From Urechis unicinctus (lineage: Eukaryota; Annelida; Polychaeta; Xenopneusta; Urechidae): DNA of 64,000 nucleotides. A program made the translations under genes and the position numbers. The notes beneath the pieces are model-generated. The model did not search any database and was not told the origin of the DNA. It saw only the letters and a program-made list of their open reading frames with translations. Positions 15,781-27,218 of the stretch are shown here, one piece after another (position 1 is the first letter of the stretch; every line of letters begins with the position of its first letter). The stretch lies in contig CM067358.1 in assembly GCA_034190875.2 (NCBI GenBank), forward strand, positions 41,879,223 through 41,943,222. The letters run 5' to 3'.

Positions 15781-16222
15781 TTTTGCAATACTAGAACGTG
15801 TTATTTTATTCAGTCATGCGTATTTGCGACCCTTATTGCTCCCGTTGTCGATCTTACCCCTGAATACCACCAGTTCCCACGAAATGGGGCGACTGAAATG
15901 AGTAAGGCTAGGTGGATACGCCGTGGGAGACCTCATAACTAGATGTAATTACATGGCGGCACATGGAACGCATTGATCATTCGCCCATGGGCGTGTCTTG
16001 TACTCGTTCCTCATCTCCCGTGTAAATTGCCACCCATCTTTGCCCTTTCACCCCATGGTCCTATATCTGCGTACGAATAACACAAGAAAGCCGGATGACG
16101 CAGCAGATGTAACAGGTGAAGCAGCTGGAGCCACAGAGGGACTGATTGTCTGTTGCCCTACGGACTCATTCTCAAATCATTCGTGGATTCATCGGACTGT
16201 AAATTTCCTTACATGTCTTTGA
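15781..16222 (+). pseudogene. Exon-like relic, family X (copy A, first)
   Basis: A 74-codon open frame (15,998-16,222) contains KPDDAADVTGEAAGATEGLI followed by VCCP. The same protein motif (PDDAAD, EATKGLIVCC) is found in copy B at 51,383-51,640. A diverged version, RPGDTAG then EAAEATKGLIICF, occurs in a frame at about 19,448-19,540 and 55,000-55,070. In the 24-codon core compared with the 19.4-kb paralogue I count about 11 third-position changes against 6 first- and 8 second-position changes, a weak coding-like bias. No family is recognised. Confidence 0.3.
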
Positions 16223-16311
16223 AAAATGGAATACCGTAAGCTTTTATGTATATAGACCACAATACACTGTGTCATTACTAACATAATTTGTATAACTTAC
16301 GATAGAGCAAC

Positions 16312-16539
16312 TTGATATGTTTTGATACTATTTACAGCAGCTGTAGGAACAGGAACATGTTGCTTCATAACGCGGTCATATGCAGACCATCTCAAGCACT
16401 CAAACATTTATATCAGCATTTGTATGAGCAGGCATGGAAGGTCATTTATTGTAACCATTTAAGCCATCAGAAGATCTTTTCGACCATGAGCCGAAATGCA
16501 CCCGACGATAGTAAAGATGTGGTATTTGTGATGTGTTAA
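16312..16539 (+). pseudogene. Exon-like relic, family Y (copy A, third)
   Basis: In one frame a splice-acceptor-like ATTTACAG (to about 16,337) is followed by AAVGTGTCCF, RSYADHLKHS and YISIC. The alternative frame from 16,312 is open for 75 codons and unrelated to the other Y copies. Copy B (51,741-51,935) keeps the same arrangement with TACTGCAG before CTGTAGG. Function is unknown. Confidence 0.25.
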
Positions 16540-16839
16540 TATTGTAAATAGTTTATCTAACCAAATCAATAGTAAAATCACTTGCTGTGCCCGTGACCAC
16601 TTAGACAAAGCAACATTCGTTTGGGAATTACTAAACTCTCCCGCTTGACCTCCAGGACGAAACAAGCAAATACACAAGTAACGTTACATTTTCGTAACAG
16701 TTACAACACTCTATATAACCATCTAAACGGAGATAACAGCTTGAGCATAATGGCGGTTATCACGTGGAATCGTTGGTTATATTGTCACGCAGTCTTTCAT
16801 AAACATCGGGTCTCACAAAAGATCAAGTAAAATATCCAT

Positions 16840-18640
16840 TAATCATTTTTCATTGTGGGTGCATCATTGGCCTAGCATCTAAATCCAAATGCAATCAGGG
16901 TCTAGATTAGCGTACACCTGAGCAGATATCAATCAGTAATTGATGCATCAATTTATCAGGTTGAACTTGTGTGTCTTTGATTGAAAACGAGGTTGATAGT
17001 CACCTGCTTTGCTATTTTGATAAAGGTTTGAATCGCAAGGCAACCTGGTTATTGTTAATCAATACGCTATAATTTTATGAATAATTATCATCTATCCGCC
17101 ACATGCACAGAGTTAATTTGACTGAAAAGGGCCGAACAACACACACTATCTGAACTTCAACTACTGCATTGAGCTCATTTACAGTAATTGCCCATCAAAA
17201 TAAGTGCATCCTACCTCCATTCAAACCAATTATCGGGCAAGTATTCACTATCGACGCATTGTAGAGCCCATATGCTTACTGCACTGATTCAATACACATA
17301 GGTTAAAGCGATAACACTCCACCAGGATAATCTGAATCCTACAACTGTAGATATCCAGTCTCGCAACTGCAAACAGGATGAAATGAAAGTCAACATAGGG
17401 GTGCAAGAAGGATAAATATACAAACCTAAACACGACAATATTGTTTGCTATTCTATTTTTCGTTATAGCGTTTTCGGTCAGCATTCATGGCTAATTATTC
17501 TGTAGCTTGAATCGAATAAACATCATCAATGTTCTCCTTCATTGCTATCTTTGCACAGCACTACAGCGACTGATCATCTCATTAATGTTAATGCGATACA
17601 GTGAGACACAATAAGGGTCAAATAGCGGCCAGCTGACACTAAAATGAGTCGACAGTTTGCTACTTTCGTCACAATACGTCGTCAGATACTGCTTCTGTGC
17701 TTAGAAGTGCATTGATTCGCAACCATAATCAATAACTCCTGTCATTTACCAGGCGTCAAATGACAGTGTGCCCTCCGTTCGTTATTAATACGAAGTATCT
17801 GTGGGTAGCTATAAATTGTTCAGTAAGCTGGCGGGCAGTTTGAGGAAATAATTTGATGAAAAGTTGAGAGCGATTGTGGTTTCAGACGCAATGTATAGAA
17901 ATACTAACAACCGGCACCTTGTCATATATCTGGTGTAGGTTTATTTCTATTCCATTCGACGGACAAAAACATATCAAGTAATACGTGTCATCATGGGATG
18001 AATTTGGCCGTGTGTTACGGCTAAGTGCCTGGGTGTGATTGCAACCAGGTTCATGCCAAACGCCAACGCATCAGTTTAATTCACAGTAGTATTGGCTAAC
18101 ATTTTGTGATGTTTGTAACATTGCTTCTGAGACAGGTGGCCGGATCGAGTGAAATCAAGGCCAGAGAGGGAATGTACGCCGCAGAGTTTTTTTAATACCA
18201 ACATCAACAGGTAGTTGACGACGATATAAGTATATGCCCTGTCCTGATATGTTAATTACTACAGTCTGGTGGGTGTATAATGTTATCGATAATGGTGCCG
18301 TGTTACTATATCTGCATCAGCAATGTCTCGTGCAAACCAGCTGAAACAGGGGATTTAACACAAAAAAATACATGCTACCCATCGTGATCATGCAATGCCG
18401 ACACGCGGTAGATAACATTTATACACATGAAAATTAACAACTTCCTGTTTCTATCGTTTCAGTATATTGTCTATTTGCATTTATGAAATTCATTGTACGA
18501 TATTGTTGTTCACGGTACCAAATAATTTACACATCATTCGTAAGGTTTAGTAAGGATTACATAAGTAACCGGACTATTTATGAACGATCACATCTATGAG
18601 GCCGACGAATAATATACCCAGTTAAAACGTTACGTTAGTC
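16840..18640 (+). repeat. Diverged paralogue of 7,140-8,160 (internal duplication)
   Basis: Ordered blocks match the earlier stretch. ATAATCTGAATCCTACAA (17,320) pairs with ATAAACTGAAACCTACAA (7,440). TTAATGTTAATGCGATACA with the ATGAGTCGACAGTT block (17,583) pairs with 7,579-7,650. CAGGTTCATGCCAAACGCCA (18,045) pairs with 7,992. The same applies in copy B (52,400-53,600 against 47,340-48,240). The large duplicon therefore already contained a tandem duplication before it was itself copied. Confidence 0.8.
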
Positions 18641-19164
18641 GATTCACCGGCGCTACACCTGTGTATAGCATATCACGTATTATGGTCCTTGCCAGTTTGG
18701 TACTTAGTTTGTGAGTGGAATGTAACATGTTCTACATCGAACAAATGAATACTCATCACATCACGTCGCTCTTATAATTATATGGGTTGATAACCTAGCA
18801 TGCATATCATCCCCATTATCTGACATCACGTAATGTGAATTGGGGGATGGAGATTGTTTGGCATAGGTCATAATTGACGACTGGTTCGTGTTATTAACAC
18901 TTTACAGGTGCATGATTATTCACGCCACAAAAGTGGAGCTATTTGAGCCATATAGTGCTGACCAGCTTTAACAGGAACTCATGACGCCAAAAATACGGTT
19001 ATCACAAGATGATCGTGAGCACTCAAACTGTTACTGTCGGGTCTAAACCATGTAACTGTACAATTGTCACAACAAGTCCAATACCATCTCCACATACTCC
19101 ACAATTCGACCATCTACAGTTGATGACTTGAATCGTTAGGGTATACTTTTATTCGCAGATTGCA

Positions 19165-19380
19165 TTGCAATTGATGTTTTGCACTACTGGAATGTGTTAT
19201 TGTAATCACTCTTATTGCTCCTGTTGCAAATCTTACCCTCGAATACATTATAAGACACCACGACTGAAATTATTCATATTAAGGCCAAGTGTGTACTCCT
19301 TGTGCCGCCTCATAAACAGGCGTCTTTACATGGCAGGACATGGAACGCATAGACCATCAACTCAATTGTCTCCAGTGTAA
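19165..19380 (+). CDS. Short Cys-rich ORF, 71 codons (copy A), doubtful
   Basis: The N-terminal third contains seven cysteines within about 16 residues, then basic and aliphatic residues. The copy at 54,702-54,917 differs at one residue (Pro to Leu). There is no signal peptide, no splice evidence and no known family. Such identity is expected from the recent duplication alone. The overlapping MERIDH and RPGDTAG frames here look more like the ancestral coding frame of family X. Confidence 0.15.
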   Translation: MQLMFCTTGMCYCNHSYCSCCKSYPRIHYKTPRLKLFILRPSVYSLCRLINRRLYMAGHGTHRPSTQLSPV

Positions 19381-19711
19381 ATCGCTGCCCCTCGTAGCCT
19401 CCCTACCCCAGGGTCCTAACACTCCGTACGTATAACTCCAGATAAGACCAGGTGATACAGCAGGTACATCGTATGAGGCAGCAGAAGCTACAAAGGGTCT
19501 TATTATCTGTTTTCCATTGGGCTTGTCAGTGACACACAATTAACTTACAATTGCAATTAACCACTGTGGTCAAGGAAAACAATGAAGCTTATTACTACAT
19601 CGCAAAGGTACTATGCTTCAACACGTCACCTCCATGGAGTGAATGATTCATCAGCACGTTTAACAGAATACGCCAATTGACATATTCCAAATTTCCTTTG
19701 TTAACCTCTAG

Positions 19712-19990
19712 CATTCATACATCCACATTGATTTGGAACACAGCGGCATTCATACGACAGGTTGCCAATTATTCAATGGGAGACTGGACGTGTTTTATTG
19801 TTAACTTTTGCGGCGTATTTTCGATTGACGCCATTCACAATAGATAAGACTATTGCGTTTCTGTAATTCATGTTCTCACTCACTCATTCAAGTACAATAT
19901 TTGGCATTAAACATTGGCAGAATGATGTCGGCTTGGCCCAGGACGTGATAAGAACAAGTTGTTCCGCATTGTTATCGTCTGCTGACAATG
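19712..19990 (+). pseudogene. Candidate exon relic, copy A (frame broken)
   Basis: Flanked by a pyrimidine-rich acceptor ending in CTCTAG (AG at 19,710-19,711) and a consensus donor GTAAGT at 19,991. Relative to copy B (55,249-55,529) it is 2 bp shorter and also has an in-frame TAA where B has TTA, so the frame open in B is closed here. See the copy B entry for the peptide. Confidence 0.3.
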
Positions 19991-20198
19991 GTAAGTACAG
20001 CTAAGGACGTGAACAGCATCGATTATTAGCGGTGGCTTTCATGTGTAACGATAAACTATCGACGAGTGCCTGCATCGTTAAGCTACATGTGTACAATACA
20101 TACTGCTTACGATATAGCAATGGATAGCGAATGGCACACAGGCGATGAGAATTGCGATTGATGCGGTTCACACAGCATGACCAACACTAAACAATCAG

Positions 20199-20254
20199 GT
20201 GGCGGGGGTCGGGTCGGGGGGCGGGTGGGGGGGTGGATGTAGGTGGAGGGGGCG
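20199..20254 (+). repeat. G-rich tract (copy A)
   Basis: Multiple runs of three or more G separated by one to three bases. The longest run is 7 G at 20,227-20,233. It has the pattern of a potential G-quadruplex. Its partner in copy B has expanded. Confidence 0.85.
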
Positions 20255-20647
20255 ACCATTTAAAAACCCTCGATTTTTAGAAACGCTTCGTGTCAAAGTC
20301 GATAAATAACGCATCTAATTATCGTAGGCTGTTATTGGCTGCGATACATTATAACAAGTAACGAGAAATAATTTTTCTTATTACCATCTCGACACTAATC
20401 CCATCACATCATGTGATGCTGTGAATAACAGGGTCGTTTATTTCTCTTTGTTACCATACCTGTACATGCACAAAATGGAAAGAATGTCAAATGGAGCAGT
20501 CAAATCTCAATATCGGGTTTTGTTCCTCGATTTAACTGTAATTTTGGAATGCTTTGAGATAAGAGGTATAGGAGGTGCTTTTCTATAGCCAACGTACAGT
20601 CCGTGCTACCGGCGCTATATAAATATCAAACAATTGGTCTTATAACC

Positions 20648-20821
20648 TCAAATCTCTGGTAAACTGGTGTGGGACCATTCTAGCATTCGTAGTAGAAGCA
20701 ACATAGCCAGAAACGGTATTTGCCACAAATGTCGACTGCTGGACTTATCCCCATCAACATCCGCCTTCAACGTCACGCTATATTCGTTATGACGCCCACT
20801 CAGGGTTGCCGACTTAATCAT
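20648..20821 (-). pseudogene. Minus-strand ORF with 71-codon in-frame deletion (copy A)
   Basis: 57-codon frame with the same start (MIKSATLSGRHNEYSV) and end (RMLEWSHTSLPEI) as the 128-codon frame in copy B at 56,199-56,585. The difference is a clean 213-bp loss between two AACG repeats, which removes exactly 71 codons. Function is unknown. Confidence 0.25.
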
Positions 20822-21072
20822 GGCTATCGGTGCTTTAAGTAATCCCTAGTTGCAACATAACTCATAATCATCAGCTACAGCGCTTGGCATTTACAAATTA
20901 ATGATGTCGTTATTCGTCTCTATATGACATACGGAATGTAAGATACGGGCGCCCGTCATGTAGGATATTGTGGAATAGCTACTGGACCCTCGACGCATTA
21001 CCTAATGGTTAGTGCATTCCTGAGTAATATATACCGTTCTTGCGCAATACCTGGCTGTTATACCACTGCTAG

Positions 21073-21153
21073 GGAAGTCCATCAGTAAGTCCATCGGTAA
21101 GTCCACGGTAAGTCCACGGTAAGTCCACGGTAAGTCCACGGTAAGTCCACGGT
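21073..21153 (+). repeat. 11-bp minisatellite GGTAAGTCCAC, about 7 units (copy A)
   Basis: Units: one GGAAGTCCATC, one 12-bp variant AGTAAGTCCATC, then five GGTAAGTCCAC-type repeats ending at GGTTAAAT. Copy B has about four. Each full unit contains GGTAAGT, a consensus 5' splice-donor heptamer on the plus strand. Confidence 0.92.
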
Positions 21154-21997
21154 TAAATTTGTTAACTTGCGTGACCAATAAAATCTCACATCCTCAGTCA
21201 GCGTATTAACAGGTTATAATAAAAGTTACATGTTTTCAATATATACGTAAATGTTTTTTGTGGGGTGTTTCATGGAACGATATCGCGACTCACGATCTGC
21301 TTAGCGTTAACCCGGTGTAGCGGCATTTTTTTTGCTGTACGTCCACTAAAGTGACAATGACGCAAGCTACCCTTGTAAAGTTAAGGGGCATGAACCTAAT
21401 GCAGTCAGATCAATGTGTCGACGTTTGCTATAAGAGCCTCCACCTAAAAGGCTGTTTATTATGATCAAGGTATTCTGATCTTATTCAGTGTATATCTATT
21501 TTACGATCGCGTTAAACAGAGGGAAATTAACGTTATAATTTACTGTAAATGCATCGTAATGGTAAGCATCGCGTCGGGCAGGACGTTCCCTGTGCCTCTT
21601 GGACTGCCTGGTTTAAGGGACTTGTGTCGCGTTAGCCCTAGAGAGGCGGGGGGTCCTAGCAGACGGTAGGTCAGCCACAAAACAAATTACGACAACAGGA
21701 CAACGGAGAGTATGAAGTGAGCTCCATGGAATGGAACCACAACAGAAAGCTAGAGATGAGGTTATTCATTCAATGAAGATATGGATATAATGAAGGTCGT
21801 TGTAGGGAGGCATGCAAAGAAGTATGGTGAATATTTATTATTGATAGATATGTGTCGGGAAATTTACGAAGAAAATAATTGATTTTTTAGCACGCTCTTA
21901 TAACTGACTTGGTTTTTTTTTTCGATGTTCGAGTGTCAATGCAGAAGAGAACATACGGCTACATGTGATAACGAGAAATAAGACGTGAGCAGATACA

Positions 21998-22195
21998 ATG
22001 ATGCCATTCGCCACCTCCAACGACGGGGTACCGTTCACCACTACCTTGCTTCCCGGGTCAACAGCTGTTACATGGGGACCAATCTCTTGTATTTATGTGA
22101 CAAGGCAAACGTTGGTTGGTATTAGCTTCTATAAAACTGAGGAGATGATCGTCAAGAAGGGCCTGGTCGATCCGGAGAAGGGAAGCGACGGGTGA
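21998..22195 (+). CDS. 65-codon ORF with GC-rich third positions (copy A), doubtful
   Basis: The codons near the 3' end (encoding EEMIVKKGLVDPEKGSDG) end mostly in G or C, unlike surrounding AT-rich DNA. The frame then meets TGA just before the SINE at 22,219. Copy B (57,737-57,931) keeps the frame. Three residue changes (D/A, V/E, T/S) are all non-synonymous, which argues against selection. It may be a fragment of a captured gene or 5' material of the SINE. No family is recognised. Confidence 0.25.
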   Translation: MMPFATSNDGVPFTTTLLPGSTAVTWGPISCIYVTRQTLVGISFYKTEEMIVKKGLVDPEKGSDG

Positions 22196-22218
22196 TGAAA
22201 GACCCGACTTATTGTTCT

Positions 22219-22523
22219 CGAGGTGATGGGCCAGACACAGGTTGTGGGTTTGATAGCATGATGTGACAATGTAAATGGTTCTCCATTACTCGGAGAATCA
22301 CGTTATATGGCGTTCCCATCTCTGCGAGAGGAGGCACCCGACACGGTAGTTCAATAGTACCGTGCTGGACCTTCGTCCAAGCCCGGTCTGGGTTTGTGTC
22401 AAGTTGGCGCTGGCCCTTCAGTTGACTTGTCTAAGCAGCACTGTCATCCTCATCCATCAGCGTCGCGATATCACCTCGTTGCTGAAAGTGGCGTTAGACG
22501 CCAATATTACCATTACCATTACA
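22219..22523 (+). mobile_element. tRNA-derived SINE (copy A, second), with 3' tail
   Basis: The head is degenerate; a B box-like GGTTTGATAGC sits at 22,247-22,257 and no convincing A box remains. The body is homologous to 8,710-8,902 (CCCATCTCTGC, GTACCGTGCTGGACC, CATCCTCATCCATCAGCGTC). Unlike the first SINE it keeps a 3' end: a short self-complementary block around GGCGTTAGACGCC at 22,490-22,502, followed by TATTACCATTACCATTAC. Such a hairpin plus short tandem tail is the usual LINE-recognised 3' end of SINEs. Confidence 0.78.
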
Positions 22524-24117
22524 TCGCAAGTTGCTCCTTAATGGCGGGTTCGTTATGATTCACTGTGTGGTGGTGCATTGCAACACGTGGATACAAACAG
22601 TTAATCCAATACATGGAAGCACATACCAAGCACTCAAAAGATGCATGCATAGATTTATGTTGGCCGCGAAAATGCAAAGGTTATAACAGTTCCATTACAC
22701 CGTAAAGCACTACCTGTGTTACCAGCACACCGTTTTACTGCGCACTTAGCGTGTTTCATGCAATTAAATCCCCACATTCTCCACATTACTAGCAATACTT
22801 AACGTCTGTGTGACTGTTTTATAATGCATCGGTTGTTAATTGAGTTTTGATGCCTTCCCCGATAACTGTTAGCATTAAAATAACCGCAGGTAATGTTATT
22901 CCGCCAGCTGTGCGTTGTATATGTTAGGCACACTTATTTGCCACATTAGGGGTGGTGATTACGCTTGCGACAGAAGCTGTGGCAATATTTCACTTTTTCT
23001 AACATTGGTCCATTATTGATCTAACTTTATGTCATGTTTTTACAATGGAATATGGAATCATAACACGACCAGACTAGTTTTTATCAGCGAGTCGACTTAG
23101 ACGTTTTGAAAATAAGGTCTATTTTTGCGTTAAACCGTATGAACGATATTGATACATGCCATTGAATTCAAAGCAAGCATGTATTTTCATTCGGAGGTAG
23201 TGATCATATCAAACAGAAGTTAGCTATTTTAATTTTGATAGGCCACGTAAAGTAAAAAACGATTATATAGTTTCAACTTATAGAACGACGTTAAACTTAA
23301 TGGCACGACATATGCATCTTAGAATTCAGTTAGGCTAAGAGTCCCTTGCTACGACATACGACATGTGTCAACGTAGTTTGAGATATTTTGTCAACGTGGT
23401 GTAATTTGAAGAGGACTTAAGCATGATTGGAACTTTTGAGTTGATGGATCACTGGTTAAGTACACGAAAATGACACGAGCTTAAATAATTACAATACTTT
23501 AAACCTCCGTTAATGGATTACAGGATAAGATGACAGCACAAACTTGTCATGATATTTGGGAGCACATACATTTTTGATTAACATATATGTTCCTTATGCC
23601 ACACATTTTACTGCGCATGGTCTGCAATAGCATGAAAAGGGCAACAAATCTTTTGCATTCACGCCCAAGTAACACTTGTAAAATCTAGTATACAATTCTA
23701 AACTCCGTACATCTACAACAGAGACTCAATGCATGAAGATATGCAGCCAATTCTACCTGGAGCGTTTTAATTGAATGATTCAAACTTCGTCTCTATTATT
23801 AATGACAACGAGTATTCGTCATCAACTCATCATTCATTACTCAGAACACTTGCCATTGTTACACATAAATCATTGGTAAAATAGCAAAACACAACAACCA
23901 ACATTAAAAGGGATTTGTATGTGGATGAGCATGTAGTGCAAGTTCATACTCATACAAGTCAGTCGGCAATTATCGAATGGCGAATCGCTGGTTCACTTTC
24001 ACGCAATGCGCTTTTCCCTTATCAGACACACAGCAGGTCAACCACAGATTGGGAGAAAATCGAAATGGATCCTTTGTCAGCTTCATTGCCATATTCAATA
24101 TGAACCCTTGATTGGAA

Positions 24118-25420
24118 TTTGCTTTTAGTGCAGAACATAACACGGTTCAGCATTATCGTTCATTTCCTGTAATAGGTTTATTTTACAGATCAATGCTATT
24201 GGAATTAATCAGCCATTTCGTACGAAGACGATCATTGCAATGTTAAACCCCAATACATCCATTCAGTTAACAGTGAAATGGACATCGGAAAGCCGTTTCA
24301 CAATATTTGACTGCTACAGAAGACCATATAATGCAAAATGGTTAGACCCGCTGATTGCTCGGGTAATTATATCAAGTAAACAGAAGGGAAAATGTGCCCG
24401 CCTGTCTTTTTGTTCACTGAACAATGACATTTGGCTATCATGTACGCACCTTTTTTTGATGATATTGGCGTGGAAAAGCCGTACAAAACCAATCAATCCG
24501 AATGCAGCCTTTGAGTTGTTCATTCCTTGCAGATCATTCTGATACAAATCACGTAAGCAACGAAGATTTAATCAAACTAATAGATTTATATAAATTTTGC
24601 TGTGGTGTCGTAGTCAGGCTCTCTTTTTTAAATGGCTAGTCGCCAAAATGATTTTCCTTCATTTCATGTCTAAGGTAGGGGTCAATAAATCATATAATTG
24701 CCTGACGCCTTGAAGTGATATATCTCAACCAACATAAAGTATGAAATATAACGTTCCGTGAGTTCGACAAGCTAAGATTCGATGGAAAATGCTTACAGGC
24801 ATCGCTTTTTTCATCGGATGTGCTGTCAACATCAACCATCGCACACTAGCTAATCCATCGATTATAATCATGCAATATTTATTTTTCTTGAAAACGCAAC
24901 TTGGCGCTACTTATCACTTGTGCAACTCTCGGTACAGTACAAAGACACATGGTATTAGATTTTCGTATAAATATCTATTTTCGCAAACAATGTGCCTGTT
25001 TATCGTAGATGGAAGTCGCATCATGCCAGCATATTTAATATCTTGCGCGTGGCATGGCCTGCTATAAGCTGAAGTATTCATAAGATAGTGTTAATTGTCA
25101 GTACGTGAAAGGCGTACTACTTACATATGCTTTATGGCTAGGCTGTTTTAAGTATTAATGACAAACGACAAATTACTCTGGTCATATAACTGGCAATACT
25201 TGTCCGCTAAATGGAAAGGGAAATCCACATTCTGCTAATACATGCTGATTATCGCAAGACATTAATGGAGTCTGGGGAATGGTAAGCTGATACATAACTT
25301 CCCATCGGCAACACGTCTCTCAGTGAAGATGAGTGAGCCGGTTTGGTGCATAACTAGTTTCATTAATGGAATTGTGCATGCGGGCTTGTGTGCATGAGCA
25401 TTAGCGTGAATGAGTAGGTG
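24118..25420 (+). repeat. Repeat family W, copy A member
   Basis: Blocks CAGCTACAGAAGACCATAT-like (24,308), TCGTAGTCAGGCTCTC (24,609), CAGGCATCG (24,797), CTATGCTTTATGGCTAGGCTG-like (25,127) and AGTCTGGGGAATGGTAAGCTGAT (25,269) recur in the same order at 31,930-32,900, partly at 39,300-40,260, and as the last two blocks at 40,650-41,110. The near-identical copy B member is 59,856-61,200. Open frames inside it (24,240-24,542; 24,789-25,067) are not kept consistently between members, so they are not supported as genes. Confidence 0.8.
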
Positions 25421-25828
25421 GGTTCATCAATCAAATGAGGTATGATTGGCTTCGTGAGTAATTGAGCCTCGAGCCTCGTGGCATAACATGACCTCGACGC
25501 TTACCCTTTCGTGGGTTGATCAAGTGTTGAGTGTTAAAAACATAAACAGAAAAATTGATATAATTTGTAAGTCTTGTGATTGATACTACAAACATTATTA
25601 CGATTTTTTAACTGCAGAAAAATCGCATCTTATTCTATCGGTTGAAGCATGTTAACATGTTTGTCTATGAGCATTAAACGTGGTAATAAGTGCCAAAGTA
25701 CCTAATGATGAGCAATTATTACGACTTTTCCTTGTGCCAGATTAATTCATAAGAAGCGCAACAAAGATAATTCGTTGAGTATTTGAAGCAGCGGAGTTGA
25801 TCTTAAAACCGACCAAGATAGTCCTCAC

Positions 25829-26075
25829 CTGCTAATTCTTTTTATCCAGCCGAATGGCCAATGTTTGAACCTGGCCGTCTCATCGCACCGGGCATTACCC
25901 ATGTGACTATCCTGGTTAGCATTTGCAAACCCATCCGGCATCTCTATATTTCGATCCATATCATCAGTGATATTCTGTTTGCTGTCTGTGTAAACGCGAC
26001 GCTCATATCCAAATTTATATCCGTTTAATGATCTCATCGTGTTTGTAGCCCTCTCAGTATATCTGTATATGTAGA
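25829..26075 (-). pseudogene. Candidate exon on the minus strand (copy A, open)
   Basis: On the minus strand a pyrimidine-rich acceptor ATTCTCATCAG precedes 26,075, and a strong donor AG/GTGAGG begins at 25,828. The 247 bp between them are open (within a 103-codon frame, 25,825-26,136). The peptide is hydrophilic (GYERRVYTDS, NITDDMDRN, MPDGFANAN) and would suit a cytoplasmic or linker region. Copy B has the same splice signals but an internal TGA. My count of A/B differences is about 4 synonymous to 6 altering, with no sign of constraint. Confidence 0.3.
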
Positions 26076-27194
26076 CTGATGAGAATAGTCGCTTTGCTAT
26101 ACAGTACTTAACTAATGATTGATGAAGGGTAGCCATAAGCTAGAAGCACTAAATATTGGGGATAATCTACCTGGGGGACTATACATTGTAATAATAATTT
26201 GTAGCAAAATATACAATTATTTGAAGCGTATATTTTGACCACATTACGTCCATTAAAACGAATGAAATCAATAAACCATTCTTAACACATAGATAGTATG
26301 CAATGAAACTATTCAAAATTATTACATTTGATGGCAAACGAGATTTTCTTTTTTGTCATGCGTTATGCTCCTTTAATGCAGCTCAGTTTGTGCGCCTTTG
26401 TTCGGCAAATCTAGGCGCGACAGTAATTCATATGTGTATAGAACAACAATAACCTCTCTTGAATAATGGCGATATTGACCTTGAATTATTAATTGCATGC
26501 ATGGAAATATAAATGCCCGAGGGAGGTAAATTAATTTTACCTGTGATCAATGTGTGCCAAAGTGACAGTTTGCCAAAAGGAGTGCACATAGGTTCTACAG
26601 CACTTGTTGTTCTACGTATGACTGCGTTGTGACAATCGGTGCCCCTGTTATATCAAAACAAACCATATGACACATGCTGAAATTACGATAAAGCGGCACC
26701 AGTTACATTTTGTCAGTGTTATAAAAAATAATTCTCTTGATCTTTGCAACAATATATAACACGTGAAATAACATAGCTGAAGAACTGCGGATGTTGAATG
26801 AAGAGATCAACTTGCTGTGGACATGTCTTCTGGAAAAAGCCTCAATATTTGACTGTTGGTGACAGCAGTTGGTGTAGTATGCCTAGGCGAATGGTTGCTA
26901 TTAGAATTCTTTGTTATAAAGCTGTGTGTTATATGGCGTCAAATACTACGGATGTATGCTCTATGTCTATATCTTTGCTATCCGTTATCCACTCACATAA
27001 ACTCTCCCGCCATTGGAATACAGACCAATTCTACGAGCGATATTTAATGTGCTTGTGTTTGCCCGGAAGCTGTATACCTTCAAGCAACAAAAGTTTTCAT
27101 TAAATGCAAGCTCCGGTCGGGACTAAGCTTAGTAGACCTAAGCTTTTTGTGCTGGCTCTGCTTCACAAGGAACACGACTGATTCAATATATGTG

Positions 27195-27218
27195 CATCTT
27201 GGGATGTTTCCCAAGATG
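27195..27218. other. Perfect 10-bp hairpin at a deletion breakpoint
   Basis: CATCTTGGGA, loop TGTT, then TCCCAAGATG. In copy B (62,366-62,376) the sequence runs CATCTTTGGATG and then jumps about 549 bp to GCAAATTATTCC, so the 3' arm of the hairpin and everything up to 27,754 are missing. Confidence 0.8.

Noticed and set aside
21073-21153. CRISPR-like array
   Set aside because: Units are 11 bp with no spacers, in a eukaryotic context; it is a minisatellite.
24240-25067. Plus-strand frames of 100 and 92 codons in the family W repeat
   Set aside because: Copy B and the spacer members have frameshifts or different frames, so the frames are chance.
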